34,212 nt of DNA. Source: a bacterium. GTDB lineage: Bacteria > Margulisbacteria > Marinamargulisbacteria > SXXA01 > JAHFDB01. The translations under genes and the position numbers were made by a program. The notes under the pieces were generated by a model. The model did not search any database, had not been told where the DNA came from, and saw only the letters and a program-made list of their open reading frames with translations. Positions 7,828 to 14,978 of the stretch are shown here, in pieces. The DNA is taken from contig JAHFDB010000012.1 in assembly GCA_023249195.1 (NCBI GenBank), positions 1 to 34,212 of the forward strand, written 5' to 3'. Within the stretch, counting starts at the first letter, position 1, and each line of letters begins with the position of its first letter.

Positions 7828-8861
7828 CAAAAAGGCCTTTTTTTCTTTTTATTTGCTGTGTTTTTCTTTTGAACACACCGTTATTTCCTGCCTTTAATTT
7901 CAACCACCTGAACACTACAACGGGAAGTTTTTTCAACTTTTCCGCAGGTCAATTAGGCATTAAAACAGGCTCAGCGGCCAACACCCGCGGGGTTCTTGAT
8001 ATTAGAACAGACGGATCCCCACTTTTTTCAATCAAAGACAGTAATACGCATCAGTTTTTAATTAGATCAGACTTTATTCCCGGAGACACTTCCCAGGGAA
8101 AGCTTTATATTGTTACTCAGAATAACACCTTAAGAGACAAAGATGTTCTCTTAGGCTTTTCAAATACAGGGGTTGGCATGGGCGTAAAGAACCCCGTTGC
8201 TTCCTTAGAGGTGGGTGGCGACATCGTTATCTCAGGCACCTTCAGATCAACAGGCCCAAGCAACACAACTACCCTAGGCAGTTTTGAAAACGCAAGTCTG
8301 GGACCTGTTTCTTTTTCTGATACATCTGGGCATGTCTTGACAATGGACATGACAGGCGACGGAGCCGCTGATAAAACGTTTACCTTTACTGTGAAAGTGG
8401 ATGGAACCAGTTATATTTATTCGAATCCGACAGTCAATGCTTCTGGAAAAACATTCATTATTCAGCATCCTTTAAAGCCCAATTCCTACCTTATTCATGG
8501 GGCTATCGAAGCGCCTGAAGCAGACGTTTTATACTGTGGACATGGACAACTCAAAAATGGGGCTGCTTTTATACCCCTTCCAGGCTATTTTTCAAAATTA
8601 ACTAGGGAAGGATCCCCCACCATTCAACTTACAGCGTCCGATGGATTTGATCCTCTTTGTGTTCGCACTATTTCAGGAAAAATTATTCACAATGGCGGAT
8701 TTCAGGTTTATTCTTCCAACACCCAGTCCCATCAAAAATTTGAGTGGGTCTTGAAAGCTACTCGGGCAGACATATCCCCATTAGAGTGTGAGCCGTTGAA
8801 AAAGAATGTGCGTATTAATGGTGTTGGGCCCTATACTTACGGAGTCAAAACAAAACCATGA
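7824..8861 (+). CDS. Exported fibre-like protein, paralogue 2 of 3
   Basis: 345 residues with a hydrophobic N-terminal signal (MTKRPFFLFICCVFLL) and likely cleavage near residue 23. The ATG overlaps the preceding stop, and AAGGAAA supplies a ribosome site. A GVGMGVKNPVASLEVGGDI segment near residue 115 is a variant of the GIGT...LHV.GDI motif of paralogue 1. A DMTGDGAAD stretch may bind a cation. The C-terminal domain begins near residue 207 (KTFIIQHP, YLIHGAIEAPE) and ends GVGPYTY. It is the most diverged copy: the EGPE motif reads EAPE and YRG reads YCG. Function unknown; co-expression with its neighbours suggests joint or sequential assembly outside the cytoplasm. Confidence 0.8.
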   Translation: MTKRPFFLFICCVFLLNTPLFPAFNFNHLNTTTGSFFNFSAGQLGIKTGSAANTRGVLDIRTDGSPLFSIKDSNTHQFLIRSDFIPGDTSQGKLYIVTQNNTLRDKDVLLGFSNTGVGMGVKNPVASLEVGGDIVISGTFRSTGPSNTTTLGSFENASLGPVSFSDTSGHVLTMDMTGDGAADKTFTFTVKVDGTSYIYSNPTVNASGKTFIIQHPLKPNSYLIHGAIEAPEADVLYCGHGQLKNGAAFIPLPGYFSKLTREGSPTIQLTASDGFDPLCVRTISGKIIHNGGFQVYSSNTQSHQKFEWVLKATRADISPLECEPLKKNVRINGVGPYTYGVKTKP

Positions 8862-10093
8862 CCTATACAAAACTGTTTTTTACGCAATGCTGCGCTATTT
8901 TAGCACTCACCTGTTTATCTGTAGGTGTTTTTGCAACTAGCCGCACAGAATTTTTTAATAGCAAAAGTGGGATTCAAGTGGGGAGTGCTTTTGCTGTATC
9001 CCAAAATAGCTCCGTTATATTGAACGCATCTGTATCCAATTTAATGTCTGTCTATAGAACTACCCCTGTCGCACTCTTCACTATTATTAGTCCTAATAAT
9101 AATGTGACAGGATCTCGTTCTGTTATCGCTTTTTCTGAGAATAGAACGATTGTGAATAAACAATCCGCTGCCTTCAATACTTTCGAAGAAAATGATAAAA
9201 CAGGTCCCCAATTTTGGATTCAGGACACTTTTGCAAACGCCCTATCTAAAAGTTTTCTTGCTTTTTGGACACGTCAGTTGACTTTTGACAGTAAACCATT
9301 AATGACTTTATCTGGGCTTGGAACTCTTCATGTTTTTGGAAATAATCAAACTGAAGAAACCCCTCTTTCAATCACCCCAAAATGGCTTTTGCAAATTAAC
9401 ACTATTTCTGCGGCCTCTACCATAGCCGCAGATAATTTGACTACAGGCACGTCCAATGTGGTTGTCACGGGCACACTTATAGGCAATAACGGCGGAGACA
9501 CCCAAACCTATTTTTGTAATCTTTCCACACCTAATTTTTATTACACAACCGCTGCATTTGATACAGGAACATCCACTTTGACTTTTAGAAAATTTAATAA
9601 ATCAAAAAATGCCACAACAACCCCCTCTATCAGCATTGTTTTCACCTCTACCGCCAAAACATTTGTCATTGACCATCCTATCGATCATCGAAAGTATTTG
9701 GTTCATGCGGTTATTGAAGGGCCTGAAGTCAGGGTTTATTATCGGGGACATGCCACCCTTACAAAGGGCCATGCCAAGATTATTTTACCCTCCTACTTCG
9801 AAGCCTTAACCCAACAACAAGGCCGAGTGGTTGTGCTCACAAATACGTCGAGCGATACCCCCATAGCCGTTAAGTTGCAATCAGGAGAACGCATTTTAGC
9901 GGGCATTTTGCAGGTCATGTCACAAAAACCTTGTGACGATGGGTTTGATTGGGAAGTCCTTGCCATTCGCAAAGATACCCCGCCTTTAGTTGTTGAACCT
10001 AAAAAAGCCGATATTGAGGTAAAGGGAATGGGTCCTTACACCTATGTTATTCCGACCCCCCCTAAGAAAACCATTGTGAAAATGTCTCGATAA
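8858..10093 (+). CDS. Exported fibre-like protein, paralogue 3 of 3
   Basis: 411 residues with a signal peptide (hydrophobic core followed by GVFATS, cleavage near residue 27). The N-terminal two-thirds is Ser/Thr/Asn-rich and probably beta-structured, lacking the GIGT motif but keeping a LHVFGN echo. The C-terminal domain has KTFVIDHP, YLVHAVIEGPE, VYYRG, LPSYFEAL and GMGPYTY, the same order as paralogues 1 and 2, plus a Lys-rich tail after GPYTY that the others lack. The tail region overlaps bioA on the opposite strand by 32 bases. The ATG overlaps the previous stop. Function unknown. Confidence 0.8.
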   Translation: MTYTKLFFTQCCAILALTCLSVGVFATSRTEFFNSKSGIQVGSAFAVSQNSSVILNASVSNLMSVYRTTPVALFTIISPNNNVTGSRSVIAFSENRTIVNKQSAAFNTFEENDKTGPQFWIQDTFANALSKSFLAFWTRQLTFDSKPLMTLSGLGTLHVFGNNQTEETPLSITPKWLLQINTISAASTIAADNLTTGTSNVVVTGTLIGNNGGDTQTYFCNLSTPNFYYTTAAFDTGTSTLTFRKFNKSKNATTTPSISIVFTSTAKTFVIDHPIDHRKYLVHAVIEGPEVRVYYRGHATLTKGHAKIILPSYFEALTQQQGRVVVLTNTSSDTPIAVKLQSGERILAGILQVMSQKPCDDGFDWEVLAIRKDTPPLVVEPKKADIEVKGMGPYTYVIPTPPKKTIVKMSR

Positions 10094-11285
10094 TGATATG
10101 AAGCTCTTCCTCTTTGATTGTATAAGCTGGCATGGTGTAGACAACCTGATTAAAAGGTCTTAGCCAAACCCCTTTTTCTATTGCAAAATCTTGCAACCCA
10201 ATCAGAGCAGAGGCGTCTTTAACTTCTATAACACCTGTTGCGCCCAAAACACGGGTCTCTTTTATCTTTTCTGAATACAGAGTACCCAGACCCACTTTCA
10301 GTTGGTTTTCTATGGCTGCAATTTTATTAAGATAGTCGCCTTCCTCAAAAAGCTGAATGCTTTTCAAGGCCACGCTGCAAGCCAAGGGATTCCCCATAAA
10401 GGTGGGGCCGTGCATCAGTGGAGGATTCCCATAAAAAGACTCAAATATATCGGAGGTTGTTAGTGTAGCCGCAAGCCCCAAATATCCCCCAGTAAGGGCC
10501 TTCCCCACTATAAGTATATCGGGAGAGACGCCTGCGTGATTACAGGCAAATAAAGCCCCTGTGCGGCCAAACCCTGTAGCAACCTCATCGGCAATAAGTA
10601 AAACATTGTACTTCTGGCATATTTTTTGGGCTTCACTCAGATAATGCTCTGAATAAATATTCAACCCACCAGCTGCTTGCAAAAGAGGTTCCAGTATCAA
10701 TGCTGCAATGGAATGACCGTTAGAATCTAAGCACGTTTCCAGTTGATTCAAACTTTCCTGAAGGTTATTTTGAGCAGGGTTATGGATCGAATATGCGTTA
10801 AAAAAAGGTGAATACAGATGATGCATGCCCTCTTCTGAATCACTGACGGACATCGCCCCAAAGGTGTCTCCATGATAAGCCCTTTTTAAAGAAATAAACT
10901 GTTTTTTTTGTGGTTTTCCACAATTTCTCCAGTATTGAAGTGCTATTTTTAAGGCTACCTCTACAGCTACAGACCCACTGTCTGAAAAGAAAACGTGATT
11001 TAATCCTTCTGGGGTTATAGCCACCAATCTTGATGCAAGATCTTCCGCAGGTTGATGGGTAAGCCCTCCCAACATAAGATGGGATACTTTTTCAGATTGC
11101 GCATATAAAGCCCGATTTAATTCAGGGTGATTGTATCCATGTATGACACACCACCAAGACGAAATAGCATCGATGAGAACACTTCCGTTTTCCAAATAAA
11201 GTTTACACCCTCGTGCGTAAGCCACTTTTAAGGCAGGTGGGGCAGTCGCCATGTCTGTGTACGGATACCAGAGGGCCGTCTTCAT
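10062..11285 (-). CDS. bioA: Adenosylmethionine-8-amino-7-oxononanoate aminotransferase
   Basis: 407 residues, a class III PLP aminotransferase. It transfers the amino group of S-adenosylmethionine to 7-keto-8-aminopelargonate in biotin synthesis. BioA-specific features are WYPYTDM at the N-terminus, SSWWCVIHGYNHP near residue 42, MLGGLTHQPA, YHGDTFGAMSVSD, the PLP aspartate D233 (IADEVATGFGRTG) and the Schiff-base lysine K262 (GKALTGGY). MHGPTFMGNPLAC and GVWLRPF complete the match. It is the last gene of the efp-DUF3467-tadA operon, its ATG overlapping the tadA stop. No other bio gene is present. Biotin made this way would serve AccC's carrier protein. Confidence 0.95.
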   Translation of the reverse strand: MKTALWYPYTDMATAPPALKVAYARGCKLYLENGSVLIDAISSWWCVIHGYNHPELNRALYAQSEKVSHLMLGGLTHQPAEDLASRLVAITPEGLNHVFFSDSGSVAVEVALKIALQYWRNCGKPQKKQFISLKRAYHGDTFGAMSVSDSEEGMHHLYSPFFNAYSIHNPAQNNLQESLNQLETCLDSNGHSIAALILEPLLQAAGGLNIYSEHYLSEAQKICQKYNVLLIADEVATGFGRTGALFACNHAGVSPDILIVGKALTGGYLGLAATLTTSDIFESFYGNPPLMHGPTFMGNPLACSVALKSIQLFEEGDYLNKIAAIENQLKVGLGTLYSEKIKETRVLGATGVIEVKDASALIGLQDFAIEKGVWLRPFNQVVYTMPAYTIKEEELHIIIETFSQWFS

Positions 11286-11746
11286 TTTTTTTCTCGTACT
11301 TGTTTAAAAAATGCTGTTAAAATATCCGAACAATCTGTGAGCGGCAGATATTCCACGTTCAGGGTATGATTAAACAGTCCGGGTGTGAGCAAATTGATTC
11401 TAGACTGGACAGCTCCCCATTTAAAATCTAAAGCTCCAAAAACAAGACGCTCTATCCGTGCATGCAAAAGAGCCCCGGCACACATGGGACAAGGTTCAAG
11501 CGTACTATAAAGGGTATATCCGTCTAATCTCCATTTTTTTTCTTTTTTCATGACTTTTCTAAGCGCTAAAATTTCGGCATGGGCCATCCCATCATGATGA
11601 CATTCTTTTAGATTATGGGCTTTGGACACAATCTTTTTTTGAGGATTGATTAATACAGCCCCAACTGGAACTTCGTTTTTTAAAAAAGCTTTTTGGGCCT
11701 CTTGATAGGCCAATTGGAGAAAATAATCATCTTCTATTCTTCTCAA
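11282..11746 (-). CDS. tadA: tRNA adenosine(34) deaminase TadA
   Basis: 154 residues. It converts A34 to inosine in the anticodon wobble position of tRNA-Arg. Zinc ligands and catalytic glutamate are intact: HAE (H57, E59) and PCPMC (C86, C89). The segment VGAVLI and the ending with a Lys-rich tail fit TadA better than cytidine or guanine deaminases. Both ends overlap neighbours by ATGA, so it is translationally coupled to DUF3467 and bioA. Its placement behind efp gives the operon two translation-related functions. Confidence 0.93.
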   Translation of the reverse strand: MRRIEDDYFLQLAYQEAQKAFLKNEVPVGAVLINPQKKIVSKAHNLKECHHDGMAHAEILALRKVMKKEKKWRLDGYTLYSTLEPCPMCAGALLHARIERLVFGALDFKWGAVQSRINLLTPGLFNHTLNVEYLPLTDCSDILTAFFKQVREKK

Positions 11747-12054
11747 TTGAAATTGAGTTTTATTCCAGCGTTATTCTGACTTTCATCATGAGATATCTTG
11801 CCAAATTTAGCCTCGTAATCAGCGATGTTTATCTGGAGTAGCTGGGCGATTCTTTTTGCATTTCTCGGGCTTAAAACAATTCTTGAAAGCAGCTTTCCAC
11901 GACCTTGTTGCAGATGCAAGAAAACAAAGTCCAGCATAAACTCTTCTTGACTGTAGTTTGAAATTGCCAAATTTGCATACTGCCCCGACTCTAGTGTTTC
12001 TGGAATATGAATCTGGATACTGGGTTGATCGTCTGTTTTTTGTGGTGATTCCAT
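11743..12054 (-). CDS. DUF3467-family protein
   Basis: 103 residues matching the small DUF3467 family, recognised by SGQYANLAISNYSQEEFMLDF, the basic SRIVLSPRNAKRIAQLL and the closing NIADYEAKFGKI. Function is unknown. The family is found widely in bacteria and is thought to be a cytoplasmic beta-rich domain. It lies three bases after the efp stop and overlaps tadA, so it is probably made together with EF-P. A weak association with translation or with gene regulation is inference from position only. Confidence 0.75.
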   Translation of the reverse strand: MESPQKTDDQPSIQIHIPETLESGQYANLAISNYSQEEFMLDFVFLHLQQGRGKLLSRIVLSPRNAKRIAQLLQINIADYEAKFGKISHDESQNNAGIKLNFN

Positions 12055-12057
12055 TAC

Positions 12058-12618
12058 CTATACCCTCTCGATATACTCGTTAGATTCTGTATTGATCCGC
12101 ACAACATCGCCTTCTTTAATAAATGCAGGGGCAAGAACAGTAAGCCCATTTTCCAATTCAATGGGTCTGAGCGAGCTTGATGCGGTTGCTTTTCGAATTT
12201 CTGGCGGAGCACTCGTGACTTTAATATCAACCGTTTTAGGCATATTAATTCCTACGGGGGTCCCTTGAAAAAAAGTCACCACGTAAGAGATCTCTTCTTT
12301 CAAATAGCTTTTGGCAGATCCAATAAGGTCCTCACTCAATGTGTATTGTTCAAAAGTGGCATTATCCATAAAGACAAACCCGTCTCCGTCTTTATAAAGA
12401 AATTGCATATCCTTCGATTCTAGGTCTGCTTTTTCCACCCGTTCACTCGACATAAATCTTTGCTCAAGATTCTTGCCTGTTTGAATGTTTTTGAGTTTGG
12501 TCTGCATGCAGGCGTTTCCCTTTCCTGGAGTGCGATGCATCGTCCAAGAAACACGAAAAAGTTCACCCTCAAGATTTAAGATCATACCTTCTCTAATTTG
12601 TGTTGCGTTAATGATCAT
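12058..12618 (-). CDS. efp: Elongation factor P
   Basis: 186 residues from the ATG at 12618; the frame extends further upstream, but MIINATQIREGM is the family start. EF-P relieves ribosomes stalled at consecutive prolines. Three beta-barrel domains are present; the tip loop reads RTPGKGNACMQTKL with the candidate modification lysine K33. The usual E. coli KPGKG is TPGKG here. EpmA, EpmB, EarP or YmfI-type modifying enzymes are not visible in the window. The domain III signature IKEGDVVRINTESNEYIERV is intact. First gene of an operon with DUF3467, tadA and bioA, from the promoter at 12668-12696. Confidence 0.96.
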   Translation of the reverse strand: MIINATQIREGMILNLEGELFRVSWTMHRTPGKGNACMQTKLKNIQTGKNLEQRFMSSERVEKADLESKDMQFLYKDGDGFVFMDNATFEQYTLSEDLIGSAKSYLKEEISYVVTFFQGTPVGINMPKTVDIKVTSAPPEIRKATASSSLRPIELENGLTVLAPAFIKEGDVVRINTESNEYIERV

Positions 12619-12667
12619 GCTAGGGAAAGTCCTTTCAGTGAACAAAAATAAAAAATAGGCAGGTGTT

Positions 12668-12696
12668 ATTATGAAATAGGCTGTCTTAATTCGCAA
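12668..12696 (-). promoter_or_regulatory. Predicted sigma70-type promoter for the efp operon
   Basis: Minus-strand TTGCGA (12696-12691), 17-base spacer and CATAAT (12673-12668). The predicted transcript starts near 12661 and carries an AAAGGA about 11 bases before the efp ATG. Confidence 0.55.
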
Positions 12697-12747
12697 TAGA
12701 GAAGTAAGTCGCCAAAGTTATGCGCTTCATATTTTATAGTTATGCAC

Positions 12748-13140
12748 CTAGAGCAGTATGGTCTCTATCCCAGGCTCACAACTTACTAATTTCGCATCTG
12801 TTGTATATATCGTTTTCACCTTCGAAAAAACAAATGTCATCAATATGACCGACTGCGCAATCGGCAAATCCAGATCTTTTGAAAGCGTTGAAGCCAAGAT
12901 AAGCTTTTCCTCACTGTCGCACCAAAAAACTTTACATACAGCAGAAATAGAGCCCAAAAGTATTTTTACACCTTGAAAATCAAGCTTTTCTTGTAAAGCA
13001 AGCCGATGCAGCTCAAGAAGCGTCACGCAACTTACCAAACACTGAGATTCTCCCTCTACTATGTTTTTCCAGACATCCATAGCTTTGGAATTACCCTCTA
13101 ATAACCGTATAAAATATCCTGTGTCACACCCTATTTTCAT
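12748..13140 (-). CDS. PIN-domain (VapC-like) putative toxin
   Basis: 130 residues from the ATG at 13140, chosen over one two codons earlier because AAGGA lies seven bases before it. It looks like a VapC-type PIN ribonuclease: first acidic residue D6 (IGCDTGYFIRLLEG), second E43 (TLLELHRL) and last D115 (YTTDAKL). The third acidic residue, usually in a L-x-D-A-x-I motif, is replaced by Q96 (PIAQSVIL). That could weaken metal binding, so activity is uncertain. It overlaps the upstream RHH gene by 17 bases, the usual antitoxin-toxin arrangement. Low similarity to classical VapC; PIN assignment rests on spacing and fold pattern. Confidence 0.7.
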   Translation of the reverse strand: MKIGCDTGYFIRLLEGNSKAMDVWKNIVEGESQCLVSCVTLLELHRLALQEKLDFQGVKILLGSISAVCKVFWCDSEEKLILASTLSKDLDLPIAQSVILMTFVFSKVKTIYTTDAKLVSCEPGIETILL

Positions 13141-13360
13141 CTTCATTCCTTAAATCACACAATCGTTCTAAAACATCTTCGGAAACATGTATATGTCCAG
13201 CAATATCCAAGACATTCTCTCCGCACTGAATCCGCGTTTTGTACTCCAGTGCCCTCTGAGTAGCCAAAGAAACAAAAGCAGATACGGAAAGCCCATCCCT
13301 CATAGCAACAGCCTTAATATCATTTCCAAGCTTCTCAGAAACATTTATGGTGATTCTCAT
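13124..13360 (-). CDS. Ribbon-helix-helix putative antitoxin
   Basis: 78 residues from the ATG at 13360; an earlier in-frame ATG at 13381 is less likely because the RHH strand starts at MRITINVSEKL. Residues 2-9 form the DNA-contacting strand, followed by two helices (GNDIKAVAMRDG, SVSAFVSLATQRALEY) as in CopG/RHH repressors. The acidic C-terminal part (EDVLERLCDLRNEDENRV) would bind the PIN protein encoded just downstream. Probably represses its own operon. This pair is divergent from the efflux genes and sits between short direct repeats (see findings). Confidence 0.7.
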   Translation of the reverse strand: MRITINVSEKLGNDIKAVAMRDGLSVSAFVSLATQRALEYKTRIQCGENVLDIAGHIHVSEDVLERLCDLRNEDENRV

Positions 13361-13478
13361 CCAAAACCCTTTGTTATGCACACTAACAGAAGTTCTTATG
13401 ATGCCATACTCACTCTAGTTCTTCAACATCCACCCTAATTATGCGCCAAACAAATCGTCGCAGATTACAAATATGCGT

Positions 13479-13507
13479 TTGACATGACAAGCCAAATACT
13501 TTAGCTT
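13479..13507 (+). promoter_or_regulatory. Possible promoter for the efflux operon
   Basis: A perfect -35 box TTGACA at 13479-13484, with a 17-base spacer to a weak -10 (TAGCTT at 13502-13507). An A/T-rich stretch and an AAGGGG ribosome site follow before the ATG at 13548. The poor -10 suggests an activated or low-level promoter. Confidence 0.35.
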
Positions 13508-13547
13508 TACTCTTTAAACTATTAATATAAAAAAAAGGGGCGGAAAT

Positions 13548-14978
13548 ATGCATTCCAAACTTCGCTTATTCTTTATTCTCATTGGCTTATCCAGCTGTGT
13601 TTTTTCACAAAATAGGGTTTTTCTTGTTACTGATTATTTGAATCAAGTTAAACTCTACAACACGGGCATTCGCAGTTCACAGCACTCTCAAACGTCTTCA
13701 CAGCTGCGTCTAAAAGAAGCCCATTTCTCTACGACCCCCGTGGCCTTTTCTTCCATAAAAATACTCTCCGACAAAAAAGAAACTCTTCAATCTTTTTTCA
13801 TGGGGGAAGATTCTTTTTTTGCCAACACTTCTTTTGGGATCAGTACCACTACAGATTTTGGACTTAAAGCAAAACTTTACTATGCCGTTGATTACACCCA
13901 TTTGCAAAATACTGGGTCTGTTCCTGTTACCTCTTACTTTGATACCAGCCCTGTCCTTGAAATTTCTCAATCATTACTTCGCAATTGGGGTGGTGAAGAA
14001 ACGAAGGCTGAACAAAGCATCCTGGAGACTCAGATTCATGCTCAATTTCATATAGATGCCTTCGCTATAAAAAAACAACTTTCAGAAGCAGAGGGCAAGT
14101 ATTGGGATCTGGTACTTGCCATTGAAAAAGTTAAGGTGCAACAAGAAGCGCTTGAACGTGCTGTTAAAATTAAAGACTGGAGCACACAGAGACAGACCTT
14201 ACATCTTGCAGATGCCTCCGAAGGGCTTCAATCCAACGCCAATTTCACATTAAGGCGGCTAGAGTTCCAATCTTCTGTGGACGACTATAAAGCCAGTGTT
14301 CGCGCCTTTAATAAGGCCCGAGGTCTTCGATCTGACCATCTTGACGAAACATTAGATACATTAAACGAGACTAACGTCGATCACATTTCTTACCCGAAAA
14401 AGCCAGAAAAAAGAGAAGACTTAGTGGCATTGGAGTATGCACTTAAAATGTCAGAAAGCAATGCTGTTTTAAACAAAGAAAAACTCAAGGGCAGTTTGGA
14501 AATTTTTGGAAGTTTGTCCCTAAACCATAAGGGCACAGACCTTTCTCAAGCGCCTGCCTATGCCGCCTCTTTTGACCATCGAAGTATTGGCTTTGGAATT
14601 CAATATACGATGCTTCTCGACTCAGATGGATTAAGGGATGCTCAAAAAGGAGTTGAAGAAAAATATCTTTCAGAGTCTCTTCGATACCAAAATACTCTTT
14701 TTGAACAAGAGCAAGAGTGGGTTGACTTGATTCAGAAATTAGAAGCCGCTGAAAAACAATTGGAAATTTCAACCGCCATTGAATCTGCTCAAAAAGAGAA
14801 GTGGCTTTATGAACAAGATCGACATCGCAAAGGACGAAGTACGCTTTATCAGGTATTGTTGTTTGAGCAAGACTATATCGTTTCACAATTTACAAAAATT
14901 AAAATAAAGGCCGATATTTTAAATATGGTAGCCAAATTAAACCTCTATGGAACGTATAAGGGAGAAAGTAATCAATGA
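13548..14978 (+). CDS. TolC-family outer-membrane efflux protein
   Basis: 476 residues with a signal peptide (hydrophobic core, likely cleavage near CVFS/QN at residue 21). Two long helical repeats, about residues 155-260 and 365-470, flank beta segments such as SFGISTTTDFGLKAKLYY and FGIQYTML, the pattern of OEP/TolC trimers that form an outer-membrane beta-barrel and a periplasmic helical tunnel. Sequence is diverged, so the family call rests on this architecture and on the overlapping RND pump gene immediately downstream (ATGA). The substrate is unknown. Confidence 0.8.
   Translation: MHSKLRLFFILIGLSSCVFSQNRVFLVTDYLNQVKLYNTGIRSSQHSQTSSQLRLKEAHFSTTPVAFSSIKILSDKKETLQSFFMGEDSFFANTSFGISTTTDFGLKAKLYYAVDYTHLQNTGSVPVTSYFDTSPVLEISQSLLRNWGGEETKAEQSILETQIHAQFHIDAFAIKKQLSEAEGKYWDLVLAIEKVKVQQEALERAVKIKDWSTQRQTLHLADASEGLQSNANFTLRRLEFQSSVDDYKASVRAFNKARGLRSDHLDETLDTLNETNVDHISYPKKPEKREDLVALEYALKMSESNAVLNKEKLKGSLEIFGSLSLNHKGTDLSQAPAYAASFDHRSIGFGIQYTMLLDSDGLRDAQKGVEEKYLSESLRYQNTLFEQEQEWVDLIQKLEAAEKQLEISTAIESAQKEKWLYEQDRHRKGRSTLYQVLLFEQDYIVSQFTKIKIKADILNMVAKLNLYGTYKGESNQ

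Noticed and set aside
12619..12696. Elongation factor P extended by 26 residues with a hydrophobic start
   Set aside because: EF-P begins MIINATQIREGM; the upstream codons lie across the predicted promoter and would give a false membrane segment.
12700..13450. Integron gene cassette carrying the toxin-antitoxin pair
   Set aside because: I looked for attC core sites (RYYYAAC and GTTRRRY) near the flanking TTATGC words; the candidates fail at several positions and there is no integrase.
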